Part shown: piece by piece, positions 17,504-25,930 of the stretch
Position numbering within the stretch: position 1 is the stretch's first letter
Layout: each line of letters starts with the position of its first letter
Source: Streptomyces collinus
GTDB taxonomy: Bacteria > Actinomycetota > Actinomycetes > Streptomycetales > Streptomycetaceae
NCBI RefSeq assembly: GCF_031348265.1
Contig: NZ_CP133771.1
Location: forward strand, 6,386,001 to 6,450,000
Direction of reading: 5' to 3'
Length of the DNA: 64,000 nt
Notes under the pieces: generated by a model
What the model was told of the DNA's origin: nothing
Database searches by the model: none
What the model saw: the letters and a program-made list of their open reading frames with translations, nothing else
Made by a program: the position numbers and the translations under genes

Positions 17504-18517
17504 CTACGACCGGCTCGGCGCCGGCCCCGTGCTTCCCCGGACCGTCAGCTCGGGCGCGATCAGCACGACCTCGTCGCTGCCTCGCCCGTCGAGCTTGGCC
17601 ACCAGGTGGTCCACGGCGTGCCGCCCCATCTCCTGCGCGGGGATGGCCACCGACGTGAGCCGCACCGAGGCCTGCATCGCGACCTGGTCCGGGCAGATCG
17701 CGACCACCGACACGTCCTCCGGCACGGCCCGGCCCTGCTGTCGCAGCAGCGCGAGCAGCGGCTCCACCGCCGACTCGTTCTGCACGATGAGCCCCGAGGT
17801 GCCCGGGCGCTCGTCGAGGATCCGGGCGAGGGTCACCGCCATCGCGTCGTACCCGCCCTCGCACGGCCGGTGCAGCAACCGCACCCCCAGCTCCCGGGAA
17901 CGGGACCTGAGCCCTTCCAGGGTGCGTTCGGCGAAGCCGGTGTGCCGCTCGTAGACGGCCGGGGCCTCCCCGATGACGGCGATGTCCTGGTGCCCCTGCT
18001 TGGCCAGGTGCTCCACGCACAGTGCGCCCGTCGCCCGGAAGTCCAGATCGACGCAGGTCAGGCCCGAGGTGTCGGCGGGCAGTCCGATCAGCACGGACGG
18101 CTGGTCCGTCTCCCGCAGCAACGGTAGCCGCTCGTCGTCGAGTTCGACGTCCATCAGGATCATCCCGTCGGCGATCCCGCTGCCCGCCACGCGGCGCACG
18201 GCGTCGGGGCCCTCCTCGCCGGTGAGCAGCAGCACGTCGTACCCGTGGGCGCGGGCGGAGGTCGCCACGGCGATGGCGATCTCCATCATCACGGGCACGT
18301 ACATGTCCGTGCGCAGCGGGACCATCAGGGCGATGATGTTCGACTTGCTGCTGGCCAGGGCGCGGGCCCCGGCGTTCGGGTGGTACCCGAGCTCGCGGAT
18401 GCTCCGCTCGACCCGCTGCCGGGTGTTCGCGGAGATGGACCGCTTGCCGCTGAGGACATAGCTCACCGTGCTCGCCGAGACTCCGGCGTGCTGGGCGACC
18501 TCGGCAAGGGTGACCAT
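17504..18517 (-). CDS. LacI-family transcriptional regulator of the xyloglucan locus
   Basis: Repressor of 337 residues. The N-terminal helix-turn-helix reads VTLAEVAQHAGVSASTVSYV and the hinge helix NAGARALASSKS. A periplasmic-binding-protein-like effector domain follows (SNIIALMVP to the end). The ATG at 18517 is chosen because GGAG lies 6-9 bp upstream; a TTG four codons earlier has no such site. An imperfect copy of the locus palindrome lies 18 bp and a perfect copy 108 bp upstream, so it probably represses itself. The same palindrome flanks the GH3 and transporter genes. The inducer is presumably a xyloglucan-derived oligosaccharide, by analogy with CebR and cellobiose. Confidence 0.92.
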   Translation of the reverse strand: MVTLAEVAQHAGVSASTVSYVLSGKRSISANTRQRVERSIRELGYHPNAGARALASSKSNIIALMVPLRTDMYVPVMMEIAIAVATSARAHGYDVLLLTGEEGPDAVRRVAGSGIADGMILMDVELDDERLPLLRETDQPSVLIGLPADTSGLTCVDLDFRATGALCVEHLAKQGHQDIAVIGEAPAVYERHTGFAERTLEGLRSRSRELGVRLLHRPCEGGYDAMAVTLARILDERPGTSGLIVQNESAVEPLLALLRQQGRAVPEDVSVVAICPDQVAMQASVRLTSVAIPAQEMGRHAVDHLVAKLDGRGSDEVVLIAPELTVRGSTGPAPSRS

Positions 18518-18535
18518 CCAGCTCTCCAAGCTCTT

Positions 18536-18549
18536 GTGAAGCGCTTCGA
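18536..18549. promoter_or_regulatory. LacI-type operator, copy 3 (imperfect)
   Basis: GTGAAGCGCTTCGA, differing from the perfect palindrome only in its first two bases, 18 bp upstream of the lacI start. It would overlap the promoter or 5' leader of lacI, a good position for autorepression. Confidence 0.75.
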
Positions 18550-18624
18550 CAGTGCGCGTAGCTGATTAGGGTGGGTGAGGGTGGTTCGACAGTAGCCCCA
18601 GCAGGAGTGGGTGTCCATAGGTTA

Positions 18625-18638
18625 TCGAAGCGCTTCGA
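18625..18638. promoter_or_regulatory. LacI-type operator, copy 4
   Basis: Perfect 14-bp palindrome TCGAAGCGCTTCGA (extended TTATCGAAGCGCTTCGACA), 108 bp upstream of lacI and 89 bp centre to centre from copy 3. It is also 229 bp upstream of the acyl-CoA dehydrogenase gene, which probably is not its target. Confidence 0.82.
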
Positions 18639-18866
18639 CACGGATTTCCCGGAGCGCTCTCAGAGCCCGGAGCGGCCACCGGGACGGCACCTCGATGCAA
18701 CACCGTCGTCAGGCGCGCGACAAGTGGCGGGGGCGCTGCGCCCCCCTTCGGCTGAACGGACGCGCGAGGACTGGTGGGAGCGTCCGGATTCGGGTACCAA
18801 CGATCCAGTAGCACTGGTCGGTAACGAAACGGTCCTCCATCTTCTAGTTGCGGCGAGGTGCCCCTC

Positions 18867-20806
18867 ATGTCCGCTTCCACCACCCCTTCTTCCCGTCCCG
18901 CCGTCACCGAGCGGGAGGCCCGTGAGGTGGCGGAGGCCGCCCGGGAACAGCACTGGCGCAAGCCCAGCTTCGCCAAGGAGCTGTTCCTCGGCCGCTTCCG
19001 GCTCGACCTCATCCACCCCCACCCCTCCCGGACGACGAGGCGGCCCAGCGCGGCGAGGAGTTTCTCGCCAAGCTCCGCGACTTCGTCGAGACGAAGGTCG
19101 ACGGGGCCCTCATCGAGCGCGAGGCCCGGATCCCCGACGACGTGATCGACGGGCTGAAGGAACTCGGCGCCTTCGGCATGAAGATCGACACCAAGTACGG
19201 CGGGCTCGGCCTCGGGCAGGTCTACTACAACAAGGCCCTCACCCTGGCCGGCTCCGCCAGCCCCGCGATCGGCGTGCTGCTCTCCGCGCACCAGTCGATC
19301 GGCGTGCCCCAGCCGCTGAAGCTGTTCGGCACGCAGGAGCAGCGCGAGCGCTTCCTGCCGCGCTGCGCCCGCACGGACATCAGCGCCTTCCTGCTCACCG
19401 AGCCCGACGTCGGCTCCGACCCGGCGCGCCTCGCCACCACCGCGATCCCCGACGGCGACGACTACGTCCTCGACGGCGTGAAGCTGTGGACCACCAACGG
19501 CGTCGTCGCCGATCTGCTGGTCGTCATGGCCCGGGTGCCGAAGAGCGAGGGCCACCGCGGCGGCATCACCGCCTTCGTCGTGGAGACGAACGCGCCGGGC
19601 GTCACCGTCGAGAACCGCAACGCCTTCATGGGCCTGCGCGGCATCGAGAACGGCGTCACCCGCTTCCACCAGGTCCGTGTCCCCGCCGCCAACCGCGTCG
19701 GCGAGGAGGGCCAGGGTCTGAAGATCGCCCTGACCACGCTCAACACCGGGCGGCTCTCCCTGCCCGCCTCCTGCGTCGCGGCCGGCAAGTGGTGCCTGAA
19801 GATCGCCCGCGAGTGGACGGCGGCCCGCGAGCAGTGGGGCAAGCCCGTCGCGCACCACGAGGCGGTCGGCTCCAAGATCTCCTTCATCGCGGCCACCACC
19901 TTCGCCCTGGAGGCCGTGACGGACCTGGCCTCGCAGATGGCCGACGAGGACCGCAACGACATCCGCATCGAAGGCGCCCTCGCCAAGCTCTACGCCTCCG
20001 AGATGGCCTGGACGATGGCCGACGAGCTCGTCCAGATCCGCGGGGGCCGCGGCTTCGAGACGGCCGAGTCCCTGAGGGCCCGCGGCGAGCGCGGCGTCCC
20101 CGCCGAGCAGCTCCTGCGCGACCTGCGCATCAACCGCATCTTCGAGGGCTCCACCGAGATCATGCACCTGCTGATCGCGCGCGAGGCCGTCGACGCCCAC
20201 CTCTCGGTCGCCGGCGACCTCATCGACCCCGAGAAGTCCCTCGGCGACAAGGCCCGGGCGGGCGCGAACGCGGGCGTCTTCTACGCCAAGTGGCTGCCGA
20301 AGCTGGTCGCAGGGCCCGGCCAGCTCCCGGCCTCCTACGGCGAGTTCAAGCACGAGGTGGATCTCTCCGGGCACCTGCGCTACGTCGAGCGCACCGCCCG
20401 CAAGCTCGCCCGCTCCACCTTCTACGCCATGTCCCGCTGGCAGGGCCGCATGGAGTCCAAGCAGGGCTTCCTCGGCCGGATCGTCGACATCGGCGCCGAG
20501 CTGTTCGCCATGAGCGCGTCCTGCGTCCGGGCCGAACTCCTGCGCAGCCAGGGCGACCACGGCCGCGAGGCCTACCAGCTCGCCGACGTCTTCTGCCGCC
20601 AGTCCAGGATCCGCGTCGAAGAGCTCTTCACCCGCCTGTGGACCAACACCGACGACCTCGACCGCAAGGTCGTCAAGGGCGTCCTGTCCGGCACGTACGA
20701 ATGGCTGGAGCAGGGCATCGTCGACCCGTCGGGCGACGGCCCCTGGATCGCGGACGCGACACCGGGACCCTCGCAGCGGGAGAACGTCCACCGGCCGATC
20801 AGGTAG
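18867..20806 (+). CDS. Acyl-CoA dehydrogenase, reading frame broken by an apparent 1-bp deletion
   Basis: Flavin-dependent acyl-CoA dehydrogenase of the long (about 646-residue) actinobacterial type. The ATG at 18867 follows an AGGTG site and reads well to IHPHPS. The frame is then lost within the C-run at 19027-19029. Adding one C restores PDDEAAQRGEEFLAKLRDF and joins the long downstream frame, which runs without stops to 20806. Downstream are the family motifs AFLLTEPDVGSD, LWTTNG, the RIFEGSTEIM active-site region and a C-terminal helical extension. Either the gene is a recent pseudogene or the base was lost in sequencing. If the deletion is real, an internal start near 19142 would give about 554 residues lacking the N-terminal helices. 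Terminator-like stem follows at 20814. Confidence 0.85.
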
Positions 20807-20813
20807 ACCCGGC

Positions 20814-20856
20814 CCTCCTGGGGGCGTGCACCGTTATGGCGCGCGCCCCCAGGAGG
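20814..20856. terminator. Terminator hairpin after the acyl-CoA dehydrogenase gene
   Basis: Perfect 13-bp inverted repeat: CCTCCTGGGGGCG at 20814-20826 and CGCCCCCAGGAGG at 20844-20856, with a 17-nt loop. It starts 8 bp after the stop codon. No U-tract follows. Confidence 0.8.
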
Positions 20857-20902
20857 GGGATGCGCTGTCCTCACACCCCGGCCTTACGGCAACAATGGAG
20901 GA

Positions 20903-22159
20903 ATGAGCGACAGTCCAGCCCCCCTCGCCGATCCCCACCTCGTCTACGACCCCGTAGCGGGAAGTGGCCCGAAGGACGTGGTGATCCTCGGCTCCACCGG
21001 GTCCATCGGCACCCAGGCCATCGACCTCGTGCTGCGCAACCCCGACCGGTTCCGGGTCACCGGCCTGTCCGCCAACGGCGGCCGGGTCGCACTCCTCGCC
21101 GAGCAGGCGTACCGGCTGCGCGTGCGCACGGTCGCGGTGGCCCGCGAGGACGTCGTCCCCGCCCTGCGCGAGGCGCTCACCGCGCAGTACGGCACGAGCG
21201 AGCCGCTCCCCGAGCTCCTCACCGGCCCGGACGCCGCCACACAGCTCGCGGCCTCCGACTGCCACACCGTCCTGAACGGCATCACCGGCTCCATCGGACT
21301 CGCCCCGACCCTGGCCGCCCTGGAGGCGGGCCGTACCCTCGCGCTCGCCAACAAGGAGTCGCTCATCGTCGGCGGCCCGCTGGTCAAGGCCCTCGCCAAG
21401 CCCGGGCAGATCATCCCGGTCGACTCCGAGCACGCCGCCCTCTTCCAGGCCCTGGCCGCCGGCACCCGCGCCGATGTCCGCAAGCTGGTCGTCACCGCCT
21501 CGGGCGGGCCCTTCCGCGGCCGTACCAAGGCCGAGCTCGCGGGCGTCACCGTCGAGGACGCCCTCGCACACCCCACCTGGGCCATGGGCCCGGTCATCAC
21601 GATCAACTCCGCGACCCTCGTCAACAAGGGCCTGGAGGTCATCGAGGCGCACCTCCTCTACGACATTCCCTTCGACCGCATTGAGGTGGTCGTGCATCCC
21701 CAGTCGTATGTCCACTCGATGGTTGAGTTCACGGATGGATCGACACTGGCCCAGGCGACCCCGCCCGACATGCGCGGGCCCATCGCCATCGGCCTCGGCT
21801 GGCCCGAGCGCGTGCCCGACGCGGCGCCCACCTTCGACTGGAGCAAGGCCTCGACCTGGGAGTTCTTCCCGCTCGACACCGAGGCCTTCCCCTCGGTGAA
21901 CCTCGCCCGGCACGTGGGAGAGCTCGCGGGCACCGCCCCGGCGGTGTTCAATGCGGCCAACGAGGAGTGCGTGGAGGCGTTCCGCCAGGGCGCGCTGCCC
22001 TTCAACGGGATCATGGACACCGTGACGAGGGTCGTCGAGGAGCACGGCACCCCGCGTACGGGAACCTCGCTCACCGTGTCGGACGTCCTCGAAGCGGAGA
22101 CCTGGGCGCGGACCCGGGCCCGGCAACTGGCGGCACAGACGGCGGAGGCCCGTGCATGA
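20903..22159 (+). CDS. dxr: 1-deoxy-D-xylulose 5-phosphate reductoisomerase
   Basis: Second step of the MEP isoprenoid pathway: NADPH-dependent conversion of DXP to 2-C-methyl-D-erythritol 4-phosphate. The 418-residue protein has the nucleotide-binding motif VVILGSTGSIGTQA at about 26-39. The metal and substrate sites appear in NKESLIVGG, PVDSEHAALFQAL and VTASGGPFRG, and the NKGLEVIEAHLLY motif follows. Its TGA overlaps the ATG of the site-2 protease gene (ATGA). ispG lies one gene downstream, a conserved actinobacterial arrangement. Confidence 0.97.
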   Translation: MSDSPAPLADPHLVYDPVAGSGPKDVVILGSTGSIGTQAIDLVLRNPDRFRVTGLSANGGRVALLAEQAYRLRVRTVAVAREDVVPALREALTAQYGTSEPLPELLTGPDAATQLAASDCHTVLNGITGSIGLAPTLAALEAGRTLALANKESLIVGGPLVKALAKPGQIIPVDSEHAALFQALAAGTRADVRKLVVTASGGPFRGRTKAELAGVTVEDALAHPTWAMGPVITINSATLVNKGLEVIEAHLLYDIPFDRIEVVVHPQSYVHSMVEFTDGSTLAQATPPDMRGPIAIGLGWPERVPDAAPTFDWSKASTWEFFPLDTEAFPSVNLARHVGELAGTAPAVFNAANEECVEAFRQGALPFNGIMDTVTRVVEEHGTPRTGTSLTVSDVLEAETWARTRARQLAAQTAEARA

Positions 22160-23460
22160 CGACCCTGATGTTCATCCTCGGCATACTCCTCTTCGCGGTC
22201 GGCCTGCTGTTCTCGATCGCGTGGCACGAGCTGGGGCACCTGTCCACCGCCAAGCTCTTCGGCATCCGCGTGCCGCAGTACATGGTCGGCTTCGGCCCCA
22301 CCCTCTTCTCGCGCAACAAGGGCGAGACGGAGTACGGCATCAAGGCCATCCCCTTCGGCGGCTACATCCGCATGATCGGCATGTTCCCGCCCGGCCCCGA
22401 CGGCCGGATGGAAGCCCGCTCCACCTCCCCCTGGCGCGGCATGATCGAGGACGCCCGCACGGCCGCCTACGAGGAGCTCAAGCCGGGCGACGAGAACCGC
22501 ATGTTCTACACGCGCGCGCCCTGGAAGCGCGTGATCGTGATGTTCGCGGGCCCCTTCATGAACCTGGTCCTCGCGGTGGCGCTGTTCCTCACCGTCCTGA
22601 TGGGCTTCGGCATCACCCAGCAGACCACCACGGTCAGCTCGGTCTCCCAGTGCGTCATCGCGCAGAACGAGAACCGCGACAAGTGCGAGAAGGGCGACCC
22701 GGCCGCCCCCGCCGCCGCTGCCGGCCTCAAGGCGGGCGACAAGATCGTCTCCTTCAACGGTGTGAAGACCGACGACTGGAACAAGCTGTCCGACCTCATC
22801 CGCGCCACGCCCGGCAAGGAGGTGCCGATCGTCGTCGAGCGGGACGGCAAGGCCCTCACCCTGAACGCGAAGATCGCCACGAACCAGGTCGCCAAGAAGG
22901 ACTCCTCCGGCCAGATCGTCGAGGGCCAGTACGTCCAGGCGGGCTTCCTCGGCTTCAGCGCCGCCACGGGCGTGGTCAAGCAGGACTTCGGCGACTCCGT
23001 GACCTGGATGGGCGACCGCATCGGCGAGGCCGTCGACTCCCTCGCCGCCCTGCCGGGCAAGGTCCCGGCGCTGTGGAACGCGGCCTTCGACGGCGCACCG
23101 CGCGAGGCCGACTCCCCGATGGGCGTGGTCGGCGCCGCCCGCGTCGGCGGTGAGATCTTCACCCTCGACATCCCGCCCACCCAGCAGCTGGCCATGGCCC
23201 TCATGCTGGTCGCGGGCTTCAACCTCTCCCTGTTCCTGTTCAACATGCTCCCGCTGCTGCCGCTCGACGGCGGTCACATCGCGGGCGCCCTGTGGGAGTC
23301 GCTGCGCCGCAACACGGCCAAGGTACTGCGCCGGCCGGACCCGGGCCCCTTCGACGTGGCGAAGCTCATGCCGGTCGCCTACGTCGTCGCCGGGATCTTC
23401 ATCTGCTTCACCATCCTGGTCCTGATCGCCGACGTGGTTAACCCGGTGAGAATCTCCTAG
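22156..23460 (+). CDS. M50 site-2 (intramembrane) metalloprotease
   Basis: Membrane zinc protease of 434 residues, of the RseP/Rip1 type that cuts membrane-bound anti-sigma factors and other single-pass proteins. The first helix carries HELGH (His24, Glu25, His28) and the C-terminal helix carries the second zinc motif NMLPLLPLDGGH. One PDZ domain lies between them at about residues 185-265 (AAAGLKAGDKIVSFNG). Four membrane segments are predicted. It is translationally coupled to dxr. Its substrate in this organism cannot be read from the sequence. Confidence 0.95.
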   Translation: MTTLMFILGILLFAVGLLFSIAWHELGHLSTAKLFGIRVPQYMVGFGPTLFSRNKGETEYGIKAIPFGGYIRMIGMFPPGPDGRMEARSTSPWRGMIEDARTAAYEELKPGDENRMFYTRAPWKRVIVMFAGPFMNLVLAVALFLTVLMGFGITQQTTTVSSVSQCVIAQNENRDKCEKGDPAAPAAAAGLKAGDKIVSFNGVKTDDWNKLSDLIRATPGKEVPIVVERDGKALTLNAKIATNQVAKKDSSGQIVEGQYVQAGFLGFSAATGVVKQDFGDSVTWMGDRIGEAVDSLAALPGKVPALWNAAFDGAPREADSPMGVVGAARVGGEIFTLDIPPTQQLAMALMLVAGFNLSLFLFNMLPLLPLDGGHIAGALWESLRRNTAKVLRRPDPGPFDVAKLMPVAYVVAGIFICFTILVLIADVVNPVRIS

Positions 23461-23475
23461 TCATACGGCGTTCGT

Positions 23476-23506
23476 GGCGGCCCGGCATGCTTTCCGCCGG
23501 GCCGCC
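23476..23506. terminator. Terminator hairpin after the M50 protease gene
   Basis: Perfect 11-bp inverted repeat: GGCGGCCCGGC at 23476-23486 and GCCGGGCCGCC at 23496-23506, with a 9-nt loop, 15 bp after the stop. It separates dxr-protease from ispG, which therefore probably has its own promoter in the next 120 bp. Confidence 0.8.
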
Positions 23507-23628
23507 TCCCATGGAGTGGCAACGCGGGTGGGATGTGCCCGTCCCGAGGCATGTGCCGTAATCTCGAAGCTCGGAGCCCGCTGCTCACGGGACCGGACCT
23601 TGATCCACGACTTGGGGTTGCACAGCAG

Positions 23629-24786
23629 ATGACTGCGATTTCTCTCGGCATGCCGTCCGTTCCGACCAAGCTCGCCGAGCGCCGGAAGAGCCGCCAGATC
23701 CAGGTCGGATCCGTGGCCGTCGGCGGAGACGCCCCTGTCTCGGTGCAGTCGATGACCACGACGCGCACCTCCGACATCGGCGCGACCCTCCAGCAGATCG
23801 CCGAACTGACCGCGTCCGGCTGCCAGATCGTCCGGGTCGCCTGCCCCACGCAGGACGACGCCGATGCCCTCGCGACCATCGCCCGCAAGTCGCAGATCCC
23901 GGTCATCGCGGACATCCACTTCCAGCCGAAGTACGTCTTCGCCGCGATCGAGGCGGGCTGCGCGGCCGTCCGCGTCAACCCCGGCAACATCAAGCAGTTC
24001 GACGACAAGGTCAAGGAGATCGCCAAGGCGGCCCGGGACCACGGCACCCCGATCCGCATCGGCGTCAACGCGGGCTCCCTCGACCGCCGCCTGCTCCAGA
24101 AGTACGGCAAGGCGACCCCCGAGGCCCTGGTCGAGTCGGCCCTGTGGGAGGCGTCCCTCTTCGAGGAGCACGACTTCCGCGACATCAAGATCTCCGTCAA
24201 GCACAACGACCCGGTCGTCATGATCGAGGCCTACAAGCAGCTCGCCGCCCAGTGCGACTACCCGCTGCACCTCGGCGTCACCGAGGCGGGCCCGGCCTTC
24301 CAGGGCACGATCAAGTCGGCCGTCGCCTTCGGCGCGCTGCTCTCGCAGGGCATCGGCGACACGATCCGCGTCTCGCTCTCGGCGCCCCCCGCCGAGGAGG
24401 TCAAGGTCGGCATCCAGATCCTGGAATCGCTGAACCTCAAGGAGCGCGGCCTGGAGATCGTCTCCTGCCCGTCCTGCGGCCGCGCCCAGGTCGACGTCTA
24501 CAAGCTGGCCGAAGAGGTCACCGCCGGCCTCACCGGCATGGAGGTCCCGCTCCGCGTCGCCGTCATGGGCTGCGTCGTGAACGGCCCCGGCGAGGCCCGC
24601 GAGGCCGACCTCGGCGTCGCCTCGGGCAACGGCAAGGGCCAGATCTTCGTCAAGGGCGAGGTCATCAAGACCGTCCCCGAGTCCAAGATCGTGGAGACCC
24701 TCATCGAAGAGGCCATGAAGCTGGCCGAGCAGATGGAGAAGGACGGCGTGACCTCGGGTGAGCCGTCGGTGGCGGTCGCGGGCTGA
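23629..24786 (+). CDS. ispG: 4-hydroxy-3-methylbut-2-en-1-yl diphosphate synthase
   Basis: MEP-pathway enzyme (GcpE) turning ME-cPP into HMBPP with a 4Fe-4S cluster. The ATG at 23629 gives 385 residues, the usual actinobacterial length. An upstream in-frame extension to 23533 lacks family similarity. The TIM-barrel N-terminus opens with SVQSMTTTRTSD. Cluster cysteines are in SCPSCGRAQVD and MGCVVNGPGEA, with the conserved Glu following. dxr lies 1.5 kb upstream on the same strand. Confidence 0.97.
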   Translation: MTAISLGMPSVPTKLAERRKSRQIQVGSVAVGGDAPVSVQSMTTTRTSDIGATLQQIAELTASGCQIVRVACPTQDDADALATIARKSQIPVIADIHFQPKYVFAAIEAGCAAVRVNPGNIKQFDDKVKEIAKAARDHGTPIRIGVNAGSLDRRLLQKYGKATPEALVESALWEASLFEEHDFRDIKISVKHNDPVVMIEAYKQLAAQCDYPLHLGVTEAGPAFQGTIKSAVAFGALLSQGIGDTIRVSLSAPPAEEVKVGIQILESLNLKERGLEIVSCPSCGRAQVDVYKLAEEVTAGLTGMEVPLRVAVMGCVVNGPGEAREADLGVASGNGKGQIFVKGEVIKTVPESKIVETLIEEAMKLAEQMEKDGVTSGEPSVAVAG

Positions 24787-24824
24787 GCCCCCGGAATCGG
24801 CGGTTTCCCGGCGCCCCGTCTTTT

Positions 24825-24860
24825 CAGGGGCGCGGGGAACTGCGCGCCCAGCCACATCGG
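24825..24860 (+). repeat. Dispersed GC-rich intergenic repeat, short class, copy B
   Basis: CAGGGGCGCGGGGAACTGCG followed by CGCCCAGCCACATCGG, beginning 39 bp after the ispG stop. With GCGCCCC at 24811-24817 it also forms a 7-bp stem (GCGCCCC/GGGGCGC), so it may serve as the ispG terminator. Same class as copy A at 6798. Confidence 0.65.
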
Positions 24861-24922
24861 ACCCGCACACGCCGCCGAACCGTCCCCCCGGAGCTCCCAG
24901 GCGCCGGCACCAGCAGCGCAGC

Positions 24923-24928
24923 TATAGT
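24923..24928 (+). promoter_or_regulatory. Possible -10 box of the first GNAT gene
   Basis: TATAGT in the otherwise GC-rich CGCAGCTATAGTGCGGAG, 37 bp before the GTG start. This resembles the vegetative (HrdB-type) -10 consensus TAGRRT/TATAAT. No good -35 is seen 17-18 bp upstream. Confidence 0.35.
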
Positions 24929-24964
24929 GCGGAGACCAGCAACCCCAGTTCGTGAGGCCCGCAC

Positions 24965-25813
24965 GTGTTGACGCAGACCACCTCACGGGTCCTCGAACCG
25001 AGCGACCTGGATGCGGCGCTCGCCGTCCTCGACCGCGAGCCGGTCGCGAACGCCTTCGTGACGTCCCGCGTGCAGGTCGCCGGACTCGACCCGTGGCGGC
25101 TCGGCGGCGAGATGTGGGGCTGGTACGAGGACGGCATACTCACCTCCCTCTGCTACGCCGGCGCCAACCTGGTCCCGATCTGCGCCGGCCCGCGCGCCGT
25201 CCGCGCCTTCGCCGACCGTGCCCGCCGGGCCGGCCGCCGCTGCTCCTCCATCGTCGGCCCCTCCGGCGCCACCTCCGACCTGTGGCGGCTGCTGGAACCC
25301 CAGTGGGGCCCGGCCCGCGAGGTCCGCCGGCACCAGCCGCTCATGGTCACCGACCGCCTCTCGGCCGACATCACCCCGGACCCCTACGTCCGTCGCGTCC
25401 GCAAGGACGAGATGGAGACGATCATGCCGGCGTGCGTCGCGATGTTCACCGAGGAGGTCGGCGTCTCCCCGCTGGCCGGCGACGGCGGACTGCTCTACCA
25501 GGCCCGCGTCGCCGAACTCGTCGGCTCCGGCCGTGCCTTCGCCCGCTTCGACGCGGACGGCAAGGTCGTCTTCAAGGCCGAGATCGGCGCCGCGACGGAC
25601 CGCGCCTGCCAGATCCAGGGCGTGTGGGTGGCCCCCGAGTACCGGGGCACCGGCCTGGCGGCCCCCGGCATGGCGGCCGTGCTGCGCTACGCCCTGGCCG
25701 ATGTCGCCCCCGTGGTCAGCCTCTACGTCAACGACTTCAACACGGCGGCCAGGAGGGCCTATCAGCGGGTGGGCTTCCAGGAAGTGGGAGCTTTCATGAG
25801 CGTCCTGTTCTGA
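24965..25813 (+). CDS. GNAT family N-acetyltransferase with N-terminal DUF4081-type domain
   Basis: Protein of 282 residues. The C-terminal half is a GNAT acetyltransferase domain; the acetyl-CoA loop reads VWVAPEYRGTGLAAPGM at about residues 220-236 and YVNDFNTAARRAYQRVGF near the end is the closing motif. The N-terminal half (LEPSDLDAALAVLDREPVANAFV) matches the DUF4081 domain common in actinobacteria. GTG start with a GAGG site. The acceptor is unknown. A dispersed repeat follows 8 bp after the stop, then a second GNAT gene. Confidence 0.88.
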   Translation: MLTQTTSRVLEPSDLDAALAVLDREPVANAFVTSRVQVAGLDPWRLGGEMWGWYEDGILTSLCYAGANLVPICAGPRAVRAFADRARRAGRRCSSIVGPSGATSDLWRLLEPQWGPAREVRRHQPLMVTDRLSADITPDPYVRRVRKDEMETIMPACVAMFTEEVGVSPLAGDGGLLYQARVAELVGSGRAFARFDADGKVVFKAEIGAATDRACQIQGVWVAPEYRGTGLAAPGMAAVLRYALADVAPVVSLYVNDFNTAARRAYQRVGFQEVGAFMSVLF

Positions 25814-25820
25814 AGTGCCC

Positions 25821-25895
25821 TCAGGGGCGCGGGTCTGTGTCCGATGTCCGGCTCCGCCGCCTGGGCGCGAGCAACCCCATGCGGCCCGCACCCGT
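25821..25895 (+). repeat. Dispersed GC-rich intergenic repeat, long class, copy C
   Basis: TCAGGGGCGCGGGTCTGTGT, then CGATGTCCGGCTCCGCCGCC, then TGGGCGCGAGCAACCCCATG and a GCCCGCACCC end. It aligns over about 75 bases with the minus strand of 42301-42381. It lies 8 bp after a stop codon and begins with the same AGGGGCGCGGG block as copies A and B. Confidence 0.65.
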
Positions 25896-25930
25896 ACGCC
25901 AACCGAATCCGCCCCTGTAGGCTCCCCGCC

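Larger units (their letters stand above)
18518..18866. promoter_or_regulatory. Intergenic region carrying lacI operators
   Basis: This 349-bp gap between the leftward lacI and the rightward acyl-CoA dehydrogenase has no credible gene. The lacI-proximal half contains two operators (18536-18549 and 18625-18638). The right half is less GC-rich around 18780-18850 (AACGATCCAGTAGC, GGTAACGAAACGG) and probably holds the dehydrogenase promoter. No clear -35/-10 pair was identified. Confidence 0.6.
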
